From Atherix ibis (lineage: Eukaryota; Arthropoda; Insecta; Diptera; Athericidae), in NCBI GenBank assembly GCA_958298945.1, contig OY282607.1:33823000-33886999 (forward strand): a stretch of 64,000 nucleotides of DNA. Direction: 5' to 3'. A model generated the notes under the pieces. That model did not search any database and had not been told where the DNA came from. It was given only the letters and a program-made list of their open reading frames with translations. Below, in pieces: positions 10,870 to 24,045 of this stretch; position 1 is the stretch's first letter, and each line of letters opens with the position of its first letter. A program made the position numbers and the translations under genes.

Positions 10870-12460
10870 CATGTGTCATCATAGAGCCATGACCATTAAT
10901 ATATTTAGTGACGTTTTCTTAATACCTTTTATTTAATTTTAATCCTTAAAAATATATTTAAAAAAATTAACAAATTTCGAATATATTTATTATTATAAAT
11001 ATATAACGAGTACGTTAACCTTTGATGTATTCAGAAAATGACTCTCTAGACTCTTAAATAAATTATCAAAATTAATTTAAAATCTAATCAGTAATTTTGA
11101 AATTATTTTAATTTTAATGAAACTGAAATCACTTAAAGATTATAAATTTTTTTTAATTATTTTTCTTTTTAAACAAAACTTAATTAAGAAGTACTTAATT
11201 TGTTGTTGTTTTTCCAAATTGTTCGCAAATGTGAACGTACTCATCATGCTCGGAATGTATCGTTAAACTTTAAATCAATTTAAAAAGTGAAAAATAAATG
11301 AAATTGCTTTTATCTTTTCTACAATATTTACCATGAGAATTTCATTTGTGCCACTTGCAAAATATAAAAGAGATTCATTGTGAAAAGGCTTTCCGGTATT
11401 TTTGCACCTAAAAAGCCAACAAATCCATTTCAATTGAATTGAAAAGTTCGAAACAAGCAGATCTAAATTAGAGAAGATACAACAGTTTAAGGCTGAGAAC
11501 GTGTTCCATTAGTATGAGATGAATTTTGAATTTGTTTGAATTTGTTGGCATGTTAATTCACAAGCGAGTACATATTCCTTTTCCTGTATACAAATATTAT
11601 TCGAATGAGACTCTATACCTCGTCTATTCAACTATGTTTAAGAGTTTATATGAGTGCATATGTATAAATATTACCCACAGTCATGTATTCAATACGTTTT
11701 ATGTTAAAGGGAATGAAGGAACAGATTCATTTTGGACTTTATTTGTTCGAAATGACGTCTTACTCGTAAGAGAGTATCTTAAATTTCTATAAATTTTGAA
11801 TGAATGATTCTAGATATCAAAAAAGCAGCTTTTATCCATAACAACAATCTCTTTTCTGGAGTTGTATGGTATATAAATATGTATATGCATACATTTGTGT
11901 ATCTCAGATTAATATTATAGATTTTATCGACAGATGTCTTGATATTTAATTTGAATAAAGAAATTCCAAAGGATATATTTTATCAAAAGAGTTTATAGTA
12001 ATTGCATCTTAAATATCAATAAAATAAATAATTTAAATGTTATTCAAAAATTACTTTATGCTTAATATTTAATCGTATTTTGATATTTCTTACAAATATT
12101 GCCATTGCATTATGTTATATATTTTTTAAACTTTATCTTTAAAATTTAATGTAATTTGCAAAATAACTATTTAAAAAATGCTACAAACTATTTTTAATTC
12201 TTTTTATCTGTTTTATTTTTGTATAGAAAAATAAAATAGAGCACATTAGACAATTATTCAAACTGCCGGTCATATCGTTTTTGATTTTTTTTACATTTTT
12301 TGAATTATATTTTTTTAATATATTTTCGGTGTTTTTTTTTAATTTAAAAATGTTTTTTTTTTCAATTATACGAATTCTAATTGACTTGTAAATTTTTCTG
12401 TTATTATTTGATAATATTCAAGTACTGTTATTTTACGTGGCATACCCATTATTAGATATA
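10870..12460. other. AT-rich intergenic stretch, nothing recognised
   Basis: Very AT-rich, with long A and T runs. The largest open frame (11526-11792) has no recognisable motif. Nothing repeated or structured was noticed. Confidence 0.5.
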
Positions 12461-12464
12461 ATAC

Positions 12465-13600
12465 TATAGGCCGTTTTACCTCAACTGTTTGTGGTGAGGC
12501 CTACCTAAGCCTCTGCTGTCATTAACACCATGGGACACTAAAATCAGTGGCCCAATATTTGTTTCTAGAGTGCTTCGATTTTTACTCCGTCTATTGATCT
12601 ATCATAAGGATCCATGTAAATACCTGGTCACCGATAAGCTAAGCCTCAAAGGTCCCTTCAAAATTGACCATAGTCCTTCAGTTGATGGTGGTGACCTAGA
12701 GTTTCACACACACATTCAAACAATCTAATGGCACTACTCAGATCCACTCCATTCTCATTCATTATCAGATTTCTAAGATCCTAATACAAACCATACTCTA
12801 CGAGGAGGTGACAAGTCCTCTCTTCTAGTGCACCACACCGTCCCTCTCACTCAATCCTCTCTTAAACAAAAACGCATTCATACTGTAGTGCCCAGTTATC
12901 AAATAAACTAGGAATAGGCCACATTCAAACTTGTTTTTTGAAATAAACCTGACACACGAGATGAACCTGTAGGTCAACCTCCCATTCAGACTGTCATTCC
13001 ACCGCTCCTCCCAAATTTTAAACATTCTCATTCAGAATAGGATAATTCTCCTCTAATACAAACTGTCATCCCACCGCTTTTCCAAAATTTTAAACAGGAA
13101 AATCCTGGATTTTCTCATTCAGAATATGACAACTCTCCTCTAATACAACAGCCCTCCTTTAATCAGTGGAGAGCATCAAACACACATACGGAACTAAAGT
13201 AGCATAGCAATACCACATCACATCACCAAAAGTATATATATCGTACGCCATGCAACCCATAAACAAACCCTTACTGCCCTACCTCGAATACCTCATTCCT
13301 CCCTCAAAACCCTCCTCAGACATCCGGTGATACCAGCAACTTTCCCTATGAGGTGGTCCAAATGGGATGCGAAGAATAGGCGCTTACACACATACACACA
13401 CACCAATATATCACACCTACGGTGAATACCTCAGTGGCACAACCCGTAATCCCACATTCGGTCATCTAGTTACGGACCGTGTGCCCTTCAGCATCATCCA
13501 TTGACTCGTTCTCTCAGAGTCCCCCATACCCACATGCTCACACCATGCTCATACATGTTTCATGCCTCTCTGTTATAATCCTTTATCAAAATGAGAATAT
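12465..13600 (-). mobile_element. R1-like LINE relic, C-terminal RT region plus 3' UTR
   Basis: A 5'-truncated, decayed non-LTR retrotransposon read right to left. On the minus strand, 13380-13150 gives fragments such as GKVAGITGCLRRVL and YATLVPYVCLMLS, then RRAVV, which follow the post-RT region of R1-clade proteins. At 13030-12825 there is WEERWNDSLNGRLTYRFI, then FLVYLITGHYSMNAFL, matching the R1 pattern WQ.RW..S.KGR.T.RLI and QFL.GHG.F..YL before a degraded zinc-knuckle region. The remainder down to about 12465 is non-coding and matches two other pieces (18741-19214 and 53290-53590), so I read it as the element's 3' UTR. GC-richer than its surroundings. The exact clade is uncertain; the R1-like call rests on these motifs only. 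Confidence 0.72.
12990..13148. repeat. Imperfect tandem duplication within the R1-like LINE relic
   Basis: Positions 12990-13061 (72 bp) and 13062-13148 (87 bp) share actgtcat.ccaccgct at their start and ctcattcagaata, then ctcctctaatacaa, at their end. The second unit carries about 15 extra bases (ggaaaatcctggatt) in the middle. It doubles the region coding the WEERW motif. Confidence 0.88.
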
Positions 13601-13729
13601 CAATTACCTTACACTCCATTCTCTCTATAAAAAAATCAACAAGAATGAAATTCAATAGTAAAAAAAAAATTTATAGGACCTCTACAGGAACATATTGGTA
13701 TTACTTGCAGATCTTTTTTAGGAGTAGGA

Positions 13730-13950
13730 CCTGCAACAAACTTTGAAGAAAATAATATTGACCTACCACAGTTGCCAGATCTTTGTTCCATCGAATATTT
13801 ATGGAACGAGTAGAAACAAAAAGTTAAAACAAAAATCCGAATAAACCAACAGAACCTTTGAACAAAGCTTCTTGAAAGCTTAAATGAATAAGTCGAAGGT
13901 ATTGCAAGGGTTTGTAAAATGGTTATTCAGACAAAAACCGGTCTTGTTAG
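13730..13950 (+). pseudogene. Tc1-family transposase C-terminal relic
   Basis: The plus-strand reading FEENNIDLPQLPDLCSIEYL, followed by WNE, a stop and KQKVKTKIRINQQNL, fits the C-terminal part of Tc1 transposases (usual W..NNI.LL.WPAQSPDLNPIENLW). The glutamate of the DD34E triad is present in SIEYLW. The downstream part (LLESLNE, then VEGIARVCKMVIQ) fits the conserved tail. The upstream catalytic region and both ends are not recognisable. It lies about 100 bp beyond the R1-like relic with no visible link. Inactive and heavily decayed. Confidence 0.7.
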
Positions 13951-15830
13951 AAGTGAATTAAGTTCAGCATTTGGGAATATTTCCAAAAAAAATTTGGTAA
14001 TAATTTTAAAATGACGGAACTTTATTCGATAAGAAATTTGAAGAATAAAAAAAATTCCAAGACTATAGTTGGTAAGTCCAGAATGGTAGAAAATATTTGA
14101 AAAAATATATGTTTTGTCGTTGCACATAATTTCTAAATATAATTTGAGTAATAGTCTATGTTCGAGTTTTTTAGATTCCATATTTTTTAAATACAAAATT
14201 ATGGTAATCTACAAAACAAAATAAATAGTTATAATTTGCATTAAAGCCAATTCAGCGTACTAGACAAACTTACCAAAAGTTTGGGCACTGAAAGTCGGTT
14301 TGGATACCACTCAACTCGGTATCGATTATTTTCAAACAGAATGACACCTTATCCAAAATGTTGTGTCTTATCTGATTACCTCCATTATGAAACTTTTAGA
14401 AACCTTAATTTCCTTTTCATGTCCTCGGTTTAATATCTTAAAATTACCTATTGTGCTCTAAAAAATCGAATTAGTCTATCCAACTAAAAATAACCTATTT
14501 CATGGCAACCACACACTTACAGGTCATCAAGATTTATAAAATCTGGAAGAAAAATTGGTTACAATCCAATTTATATCGATTGAGTTCGTAGTCAATTTTT
14601 GTCAAAGATATATAAAAAATATTTTGAAATAATGGAATTTAATAAAAACAAAATGTTACTAAATACATACTCGTATGCTCATTATTTGCATTATAAAAAA
14701 TTGAAAACGTGAATTTTTATTAAAAATATTTTTTTAAATAAAAAAATTTAATTTCGCCAATTTATCGAAAATTATTTGATAAAATCCATTGAGAAATAGA
14801 AATGTTCTATGAAATACGTTTATTTATTGGCTATAAAATTTAAACGACTTAAGGTGTGTGTGCACCCTCCATATAGGATTTCACAATATTTTCAAAAAGT
14901 TTGAATCGGTTCCTGGGAGTGAAAGAATCTTTACTTTTTGTATGATACTTCGACCATAGTATATGTCAGAGTTTTACCTTTCTAAATGCACATTACCACA
15001 CTTTTCCCATGGGTATTTACTTACCCCTATAATATTTATATATATTATAGACTTTTTCTTAAATTTTTTAGGATAACATAATTCAGTATTTTAGTTTATT
15101 TTTGAAAAGTTGTATAAAAAGGCTATGCTATTCTAGAAACTTTTACTTCATTCTCCACATCCCATCAATTGTATTGTATTATTTTCAACTCAAATAAATT
15201 TAAAGAAATATATTCTGAGAAATATTTGTATTTTCCAAAATGAAAATAAAATTAAATTTCTAAAAATAAATATATGAAAATGAATCCCTTTAAGCGCTCT
15301 AAGGCTTATAGTCTTACCACCCACCATAATCAGCAATATTTCCAAATGTACAATAATGAAAAAAATGTTTTGGTTCAACAATTTCAACTTTTGAGATAAA
15401 TTGTGTTGTATGTGATCTGAATAAATATTAAGATTAATTGATTAAGAATATGATATGCTAATTTAGCTTTTTGTCGAAATTAGCTTCATTTGGAATTCCT
15501 TCCAAGTAGAGAAGACAAAATATTTGGAAAGCTTTTTATCTACAGGCGAAAAGCTACTTATCCCTGGATTTCTTTTATCAGCTAAATACAATTCGGGATA
15601 ATTAGTTGATCTCTGAGAATTTAATTATAGAGAAAGTAAATAAATAAGAAATTTTTTTAAAAATATTATTGTAGAACTTTGTTAAAATGTATAGCAAAGA
15701 ACTAGACTATGAATTTATATGAAGTTATATTTTAATGCATTCTTATTTTAAATTGTTCATCAATATTTTGAAAGTCATCAATAATTTTTATTCAGTATAA
15801 AAAATACGAAATAAATCAATTTTCCATAAT
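13951..15830. other. AT-rich intergenic stretch, nothing recognised
   Basis: Short open frames only (for example 13927-14196 minus and 15190-15387 minus), with no recognisable motif. The part near 14270-14580 is a little less AT-rich but matches nothing I know. Confidence 0.5.
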
Positions 15831-15836
15831 AAAAAT

Positions 15837-17440
15837 AATAATGACGGTAGTCTTAGTTTCTCATACTTGTTTCCTGATTCACGTCATTGCTCTTCGGCCA
15901 TGGTGATGGAACGACAACGTACGTTAAATTCATTAAATATTGATATAGATAGTATATTACTATGGGGATAGAGTAATAAATTCCAAAATACAGATATATG
16001 TCTTCTATTTATAAAGCGAAACCGAAATATCCATGCCAAAAAATATACGACCACCTTGATAAAAATATATTTTCTAGAAGTATTTATTAAAAATCTTAAT
16101 AAATCGATAACTTTCATTATTTTTTTTTGTCTGGAAAAATAATTGTGAATTACAGAGTATTTTAATTAAAGTGTAATCAACTTCAAGTTATATCTCGGAA
16201 ACGTCAAATCGAAGTGTTCAACCCTTAGATTAAGAACACCTGGATAGGCCCGTACGTGAGATTTTCGTATCTGAATTATAGCAAAAGCGGCGAGGAATCG
16301 TACTGCTTGCATACATTTGTGTAGATTTTTTAAATAGGCATGTTACCCACTGATATCTAGGTTTCGTAATAGAAATTTTTTGAATTCCAAAAGCATAATT
16401 ATTATTAATTTTAACTCACTTATTGCAAACAAACATATAATTTAAACATGACAGAGGGCAATATTTAATTTTTTCCAAATCTTCTGGTATTAAATGCAAC
16501 TGTATTTTAGGTTTATTATATATTTTGTAAAATATATATAATTTTGTAGACTTTCGGAAAGTTTTAAAACATGCCAAGTAGAATTATCATGTTCCCGACC
16601 TGTTTGTAGAAGATAAGAATAAATATTTAATTTTAATGATGCTATTTTGGGCCGTCCAAGTATTTCAATTTCTTATTATGTCTAAACATCATTCTGTATT
16701 GATACGAAAGGATTAATTTGATTCTTTTTTTATTATATTTCTGCAAAATTGAACCTACCAAGTTCTTATCAAATAAAATTTTAAAAACATAAAAATAAGC
16801 GTTGAATTAAAAAATTAAGGTGAGAAAGAGTATCAGAAGGAAACGTGTAGATCTACATTATATTAGATAGCCATGCTGCATTGAAATCTCTAGTCTCATC
16901 TGAGATCCAAGCCAGTTTTTTGATATTCTCATTGGAGTCAATCTAAGCTAGTTTCGATATCCTCATTGTCCTAGCTCAGCTTGGTAGACTAAGCTATTAT
17001 AACTATGACTATGATGTAGATCCCAGGTCATGAGGGTATTGAGGATAATGAACTGTCAGAGAAACTTGCCAAAATTGGAGTAAACACTCCGTTCATTTGA
17101 CCAGAAACTTTCTGTGGTAATCCAAAGAGCCACTTGGGTTTATTTACCAAATCCTGAGGTTAAAAACTTATACCAGGATAATTCCCCTGGCACAATTACT
17201 TTAAAAACGTCATCACTTTCTCTAAAAACAGGGCGTTAGAGGTCCTAAAACTCAACAATTTTGATGGGCCAAAAATTACTTGTTTAAACAAGGATTCTAG
17301 TAAAAGATATAAACCGTGCTAAACAAAGGTCCAAATTATATATAAACCGAGTTAAACAAGTCTCTGACAATGATGAAAAGGTGATTGATTGGGTGCTACT
17401 GGCCTATTTGTGCTACACCCTCAAAATAAAAAATAATTAA
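15837..17440 (+). mobile_element. LINE relic a: RT fragment, then RNase H fragment
   Basis: Two pieces in the order expected for an RT-RNase H non-LTR retrotransposon. At 15837-16005 the plus strand reads NNDGSLSFSYLFPDS, then SLNIDIDSILLWG and a stop, parallel to the region after the FADD box of the second copy at 18.57 kb; one of the two catalytic aspartates appears changed to Asn. At 16855-17330 there is ILDSHAALKSLVSS, then PGHEGIEDNELSEKLAK, PFI and a degraded PETFCG, which is the RNase H domain with its tail (usual DS.AALKAL and WVPGH.GI.GNE.ADELA). The 800 bp between are not recognisable. Multiple stops and frame changes; inactive. Boundaries approximate. Confidence 0.7.
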
Positions 17441-18390
17441 TTGGATTGGGAATTATTCCATTAAAACTAGACTACTGACGACTTAAAGAATATACTCTAA
17501 ATGGTTTAAAGTTCCAGTACTTTGGGTTTAAAAAATATAATTTATTTGTATTGCAGTGCTGGAGCGAAGACCCTAACGAAACCTATGGTATCAATCTGTG
17601 AAGCTAGATATTCGTTCGATTATTGTTTATGGCTGGTTCTCTATAGATGGAGTAGGACAGTTGGATGGAATTTAAAAAAAAAAATTATGTAGAGATTTTC
17701 GACAAAATAAAAAACAAAAAGGTATTTTTTGTTTTTTTATTTTATGGCCCCCGAGTAATGAGGAGTATTGAAATTTGTTAAAATTTGTAGAGTAAATTAG
17801 TTTATTTGAGAAAATTAATTAAATAATTTGGAAATGAAATGTTTGTAACTAGAAGCTCCACAATTGAAAGAAACCTATTCGAAAATAAATGTTGGATTGG
17901 GTGGCATTTATTTAGTATATGAGAGATTATAACATGAACACCACACCATTCAAAAAAAGGGAAATTATGGATGAGAACCCAAAATTTTGGTTAGAATGTT
18001 GAGTAGACTTGCTTATTTTTAGTAAACCAATGAGTTGATAAAAAATTATAGTTCATTGTCCAGTCTATTTGTCTTCGAAAGACCAAAGATGTTAAGTGCA
18101 ATTTTGGAAGTAGACAAGGTAAATTAGAGATTACTGTAGGCATGACCCGGCACATAGGGCAATTCGACAGTCCTGTTGTTCAACAGGTTGTGTCGAATAT
18201 TATTGAGAAATGGGTTATTTGATGAGCCACGAATAGTTTCAAGACTATCACTGAAAAGGATATTTTAGAACTTATGATATGGTCACAATAATCAGCTAAC
18301 ACCAACCCCGTAGAAACTTTATGAATCGAGCTCAACAGAATAGTGTGGTAGCATTTTACAGCTTACATGGAAAACTTGTGGATTCTCCCT
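17441..18390. other. Unassigned sequence between two LINE relics
   Basis: No clear coding motif. Parts may be decayed LINE sequence belonging to either neighbour, but I cannot align it by eye. Confidence 0.4.
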
Positions 18391-18394
18391 TTAC

Positions 18395-19790
18395 AATGCT
18401 AGACCAGTTTAAAAAACCGATCATTACAAGTCCTTTTGGATAGCTTTAAGTCTGCGGTCCACCAAATAAATGCTGGCGTTCCGCAGGATTCAGTTATATG
18501 GACAACATTTTTCCTTGCTTCATAAAATATCTCTTATCTTTTACTTATAATCCAAGCCACTATTTCACTGATGACTACTCTCATTTTTCATATGCGTTTC
18601 CTGATTCACGTCCTAGCTCTTCGACTTTGAAAATGGGACAGCATCATATGTTAAGCTCATTTAATTTCGATATAGACAGCATACTAGTATAGAGCTCCTA
18701 GAAAAATAGCAGTTAATACTTCCAAAATACAGAAGTCTCTATATATTTAATGGTGCTATGCCGCATCTTAAGACAAGATAACACCGGTCGCCCACGACCA
18801 TTGGGATTGAGATACGCTCAATCAGCGCACTACCATAAATGAAAGTTAGCAGTCAGTAGTCAGTTACAAGCTGACTACTCCAACTGCTGGTGGCGAGGAC
18901 TATCTAAACCTCTGCTGTCATAAGCAGTGACAACACCCGAGATAATTGCAATGCATTGCTACATTTGCCAGTTACCTCCCACCTGCGATCCGGAGATCGT
19001 AGCCGCGATATGGGTTTCAACCACAGCCACTACGTTGCTGCCTAAGGCGCCTCACCATTACGGGCACAGTGTGTTTTAACACCATGGGGCACCCCGATTC
19101 CCGTAGTACCTATTTTTGTTTTAAGAGTACTTTGGTTTGTACTCCGCTCATTGAGCTACGGTAAGGAATCTTGTAAATTCCTAGGCACCGCTAAGCCAGC
19201 TCAGGTAAGCGGGTCTTCCAAAATACAGAGTTGTCTCCAGCGAATCTGAAATTGCATAACAGAAATCGTTAAAAACTTGCCATTCTTGGTATGTGTGCTA
19301 ATGACAACCTCCGCTGGAATGACAACATATTTAATATTACCAAAAATGGTTAAGTTTCCTTAAGCGATGCCAGAAATTGTTCACTCTATCTGATCTAGCA
19401 AAATTATATAAGACATATACGAGTATTTCCCAAAGCTGGTATATAATACTTACTAGATGGGACAGAGAATCAAGCGATAAAATTAGAAGGTGAGAAAAAT
19501 ATTACGGAGTCATTAAACTCACTGGAACACCACCGTAATGTCTTGTAAATTTCCTTATTTTATTATATTTTCCATAAAAGTGTTCCATTGATTTGGCTAG
19601 TTGAATTCCACCCCTATAATTATTTAATCGTAATACTTGTTCCACCCTGAATCCCTTTTTCAGTTTAACCCGGATCCCTTTTTCGGATGTACTATAAAAC
19701 GTACAGATTCTTTTTCCAACCATTCAATCCAAATATGGAATGCTCTGCCTTACAAAAGCCATGAACCAAATATTATAAAAATAGGCTAAG
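18395..19790 (+). mobile_element. LINE relic b: reverse transcriptase, split by an insertion
   Basis: The plus strand reads VHQINAGVPQDSV at 18455-18495 (the RT GVPQGS motif), YFTDDYSHFSYAFPDSRPSS at 18561-18620 with the catalytic Asp-Asp pair kept, and SLNFDIDSIL-like text up to the words encoding NTSKIQ at 18719. The RT sequence then stops and resumes at 19217 with the same TSKIQ codons. It continues through FLGMCANDNLRWNDHIFNI, LNSLEHHRNVL and IQIWNALPYKS to about 19770, matching the thumb and post-RT part of this LINE group. The intervening 18741-19214 is another element. Related to relic a at 15.8 kb; possibly the LOA/I/R1 group, but I would not fix the clade. Numerous stops; inactive. 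Confidence 0.8.
18719..19229 (-). mobile_element. R1-like LINE 3'-end insertion with 15 bp target-site duplication
   Basis: The 15-base word cttccaaaatacaga occurs at 18719-18733 and again at 19215-19229, flanking about 480 bp absent from the RT reading of relic b. The insert corresponds to the 3' UTR of the R1-like LINE at 12465-12690, in the same (minus) orientation: shared words include aagcctctgctgtcat, acaccatgggacac and tgagctacggtaagga-like text. A third related piece is at 53290-53590. A short 3'-end piece flanked by a direct repeat is what target-primed reverse transcription with 5' truncation leaves behind. No poly-A is visible. Confidence 0.8.
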
Positions 19791-22262
19791 CAAATTACTC
19801 GATCGAATACATTACCATATATCAAATAAACTGTCATCAAAAAAGCGATTAGATTATTTTTTTTCTATATTGCATTCTCAATTTGATATAAATAATTGTT
19901 CAAGTTTAAATAATATAATTTATTAAATTGTACAGATTTAAAATCAAAATAAATATAAAATTTAGTTATTCAAGATGGACACATATTTTTGACTTATAGA
20001 AGTACATATTATTCCAAAGTAACAAATCCTCTTTGAAAATTTCTCTCATTCAAATTTGTAAAAGAAAATTTTCATATTTCAAATTGTTTTATCGTTAACA
20101 ATTATGTTTTTTAGTATTTATTTTTATTTAGTTTAATTAATTCAATTTTATTACTCAAATACACTGCAATAATATTATTAACATAGTTTGAATAACATTC
20201 TAAGATAAATAATTTATAATTAAAATTAATTAAATATCAGAATTTTATTCAAAAAAATTTTCAACTTAAGAAAATTGCATTCCATAATTTTCGAAAAGAT
20301 AAAAAATTTAATCTTAAAAATGGATCGAAATAAATATTTTCCTATTAATATGCTTAAAGTATATAATAGAGGTTATTTTAATTTTATTTTTTGTTGAATA
20401 TGGTATCATAAATATATAGAATACTTTCCCAAAGCTATTTGATTTTATTAAAGTATGAAATTGAAATGTTTCCTTCAAAAAATATCCTAAAATACTTTTG
20501 TAAATTATTTATAAGTTAAGGAATTCTTCGTAACCCATCCGATCAGACTTCATAGTATTTGTAATATTTATAATAAGGGAATTTAAAATTCATATCCAAC
20601 GGGTTTAAGAAAACAGCCTACGTAAAATATGAATAATTTTTGCTAGGAATTTTCCAAAGTGTTTCTGAGAGATTTGCGGAATCCGTTTAAGACATAAAAA
20701 CCCAAAAAAAAAAACATCCTTATTTCAGGTTGTTATCTTTCGCGTAAAGTTTCATGTCTCGTTTTCTTAAGATTCTCCTTCGTAGTCAACTTTACATGTT
20801 TGTAATGCCCGGAAACCTGGGAAAATATTTTTCGTAAAATGTGGATTTTCATACGCACATGAATCTTTCAGGAATATCAACAAAGTTTGGAATTTTATGT
20901 TCGATGCGAATATATTTGATACTATGTCTGAATATACAGCCGTATCCTGTCTAAATTTGATGTAGAAAAAAGGCCCAAAGTCGATAAAGTTGTACAGTTT
21001 ATAGCTAGAAAGGCAAACATATGGTACACGACACAATAAACTGATATGTGAATTTTTTTTGGAGTTGTTTTTCTATATATTTCTGAGCGAAATTTGGAAA
21101 ATTGTAAATCGATTTCCTAAAGCGCTATTTTAAATTAACAATTTTACGGTTGGCAACATATGAACTTGATAAGAGAATCAAAATTTCATAATATACAATA
21201 TGATCGTAAATATGAGTTTATTTGGGCAAATAGACAGGTTAGGTTGAATAGTGTGAAGTGGTAGATAAAAATTTTCCCCAATAGCTGTACGAGCGGAGAG
21301 GAGACACTCTCGTATTTATGCCCATGGATCTGTCCTGAATTCCAAAATCGATAGCCGCATATGCTCGTACATGAGTACACAAGCGCACGCGAGCCAATAT
21401 TTTAAATAAAATTACGAATATTTTCATGTCGTACTAAATGTTTTCTAAATGTTTGAATTCTGTTTTGAATACACAATGGAATGGAATTTTCCCTATGCCT
21501 CATCATCTGTTATTGTGCTTGTCCACATTTTGAGGATTGTTCCATTTCGAAATTCAATGGAAATTAATATCATGCCATAGGGAAATGATGGTTAAAATAC
21601 AAAAAAAATAGTACTCCAACATGGATGTGTACATACTTGTATAAATATAATGTCCTTCTTTTAAGTAGAATTTATTTCTATAACTGAAAAAATAATTCTG
21701 CATAATAATATGATATGTGTATGAAGCCATAATTAGTTGAATATTATTTTGGGCAGTAATTCTGCCAATACACGTGCTTTTTGCATTCCTAATGGTCTGG
21801 TTATGGATATTTTTTCCAAAAAATAATTTCACTCAAATAAAATTTGTTTGTTTATTTTTATTGAGTTTCATATGTAAAAGTCAAATATTAGAATTAATAT
21901 GGTTGAATGTAGATTTCATCATTAATAATTTTTTAGAAATAAAGCTAAAGAGCTCACATAGTCTAGTAGTATACAATTTTTCAAAATTAATTCATTTAAA
22001 TGGTAATGTTGCATTATTAATTAATTTAAAAAAATTATAAACACTTAAATTATAGAAGATAGAGAATTTTTTTCTTTTGCATTTGCTGGTTATTTATTGG
22101 ATCACATTTCAAGTAATAAATCTATGTTTTTGCGTTAGGGTTCACTAAGATGGAAATTTTGTTTTGTTTCATTTAAAAAACAAAAATTGAATAATCTCCT
22201 TTTTTTCTAAATTTATATAGTAGAACCTTTTTTTCAAAGGCTTCTGAGTATATTATATTGTA
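19791..22262. other. AT-rich stretch, nothing recognised
   Basis: Mostly very AT-rich. Positions 20520-21430 are a little GC-richer and contain an 89-codon minus-strand frame (20767-21036) that I do not recognise. Positions 21774-22040 hold an 88-codon plus-strand frame of low complexity. No gene call is justified. Confidence 0.45.
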
Positions 22263-23093
22263 CAGGGGTTTTTAATAATAGTAATAGGTTTTTTTTCTTC
22301 AAATAAAATTTAAAAAATATAGCAGAACAAAATTAATTATTTTATTTTGAAGTCTAATCGATACAATTATATTTAAATAGCCGTCTTTGCTCTGTTTACA
22401 AAACCGAATACGATAGTTCCAATTTTTGACCCTCTTGGGTAATAAATCTGACCTTATTTCACGTATTTAGCGTTCAATATTCAATTTTAAGGCTTCAATG
22501 GTTACTGGTTTATTGACATCGATCAATGACCTCAAATAACCTCACAAGAAGTAGTCTAAAGGCTTTAAATTACTACTTTTTGGCGGATACTGCTCATTTA
22601 CATTACTTGAAAAAATTGCCTCGCAAAACTTTTCCCGCATTAAATCGATTATGGCATGGGCTGTGTGAAGCGTAGCGCGTTGTCTTATTGATACCATATA
22701 TTCGTTAGATGAATATCCTCCAATTCAGGCTACAAGCAATTCATTATCATAGATCTGTACCGCTCACCATTAACAATAACGGCAACTTCTTACTAATTTA
22801 AAAATAAAAAAGACCGATGGCGCCACCGTACCAAAAGATCACTTTTTCGGAATGAAAAGGTTCGAGAGATGAAAATGCAACTTATCTGAGAGGATAATTT
22901 TCTTAAAAAAATATTTTTTGAATTAAAATAATAAAAAAAATTGAATATTTCCAAGTGTTGTTGAAGCGTGTATATCCCCATGAATAAATTGCAAACCTTA
23001 CTGAATATAACTGACAGTGACAGTAGATTTTGAAATTTCATATATGGCCGCGCGGTCCATTTGAAAACATATCACCTCTATGAAAAGACCCTG
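22263..23093 (-). mobile_element. 'cagggtg'-ended Tc1/mariner relic (element D)
   Basis: Read right to left. The element's 5' end, next to TA at 23094-23095, begins cagggtcttttcatag; the other end, next to TA at 22261-22262, begins caggggtttttaataa. On the minus strand about 22925-22870 reads KIILSDKLHFHLSNLF (first catalytic Asp in the SDEAHF motif). About 22790-22730 reads VAVIVNGERYRSMI, 22700-22690 IWYQ plus a stop and DNA (second Asp), and 22570-22545 LKPLDYFL (third Asp, as in LTPLDYFLWG). Then come VNKPVTIEALKLNIER and a degraded tail. The N-terminal DNA-binding part is missing and there are at least four stops. The motifs are those of the insect transposases with VTVNGERYR and WPPRSCDLTPLDYFLWG blocks. 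Confidence 0.75.
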
Positions 23094-24045
23094 TATTAAT
23101 AGGATCTAAAAAAAAATATAATGACAAATATTGAGAACAAATTTATTTTGAGCTAATAATGCGATAATTTACGCCATTAAATTAGGCTTAATCTTATTGA
23201 ATAATTTGATAAAGATTGCTTCCAAATAGAAACATTGATAAGGAAAAAAAGTGTAAGCAAAATTAAATGAATTTCGTCATATTGGACTACTGTGAGCGCG
23301 GTACGAATGGATAATACTGCGCAACCATGCTCCCATAGAGAATATTGTTGAAAAATGCTTGACGCAAATAAGAACGTGTCAAGTGAAACAAAAAATTAAT
23401 CCCTTGGATCATAAATATTTTTTTTAGAAACACTCCCTCAGTACGTATTTGCCTTGGAGTGGTGTTATAGAGAAGCAGAGTACAAAAATCCCTGGAGCCA
23501 TGCGAATACATTTCAGAATGAAAACGAGTAAAATTCAATCGGAACAATGTCAGAAAACTTAATAAACCTAATATTTATTAAGTTTCACTCATATTTATTT
23601 TTTAGTGCATAAAAATACAGTTTAAAAAAAAAGTCACTTTGAATTATATTAAAGCAATATACTCGTAATATAAATAAATACTCATAAATGAATAAAATGC
23701 AAATAAAATGATAAATTATCTCAATTTATATTTTTTATAAATATTTATTAATGTTTATATTATATAAGTGAAATCTTATGTGTTTGTCTCTTATCTGAAC
23801 TATTTTTTTAAAGTAAGGCATATTAAATAACAAAATATAAATAACTCTATTAGATTTACAAAGTGCCATAAAATGCATGTGCTCTAAAGTAGGCTAACCA
23901 CTTTAATTCAATGTCATTTTCTATATTATAAAATTTTTTTACGAAATTAATTTATCAATTACTATGCTGCTCCGAAAATTACGGGCAAAATTGCGTTCTT
24001 TGCCTTCAAATTGCATAATCACTGCATAAAATAATTTTTAAAAAT
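23094..24045. other. AT-rich stretch, nothing recognised
   Basis: An 86-codon minus-strand frame (23287-23547) has no motif that I know. Otherwise low-complexity AT-rich DNA. Confidence 0.45.
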
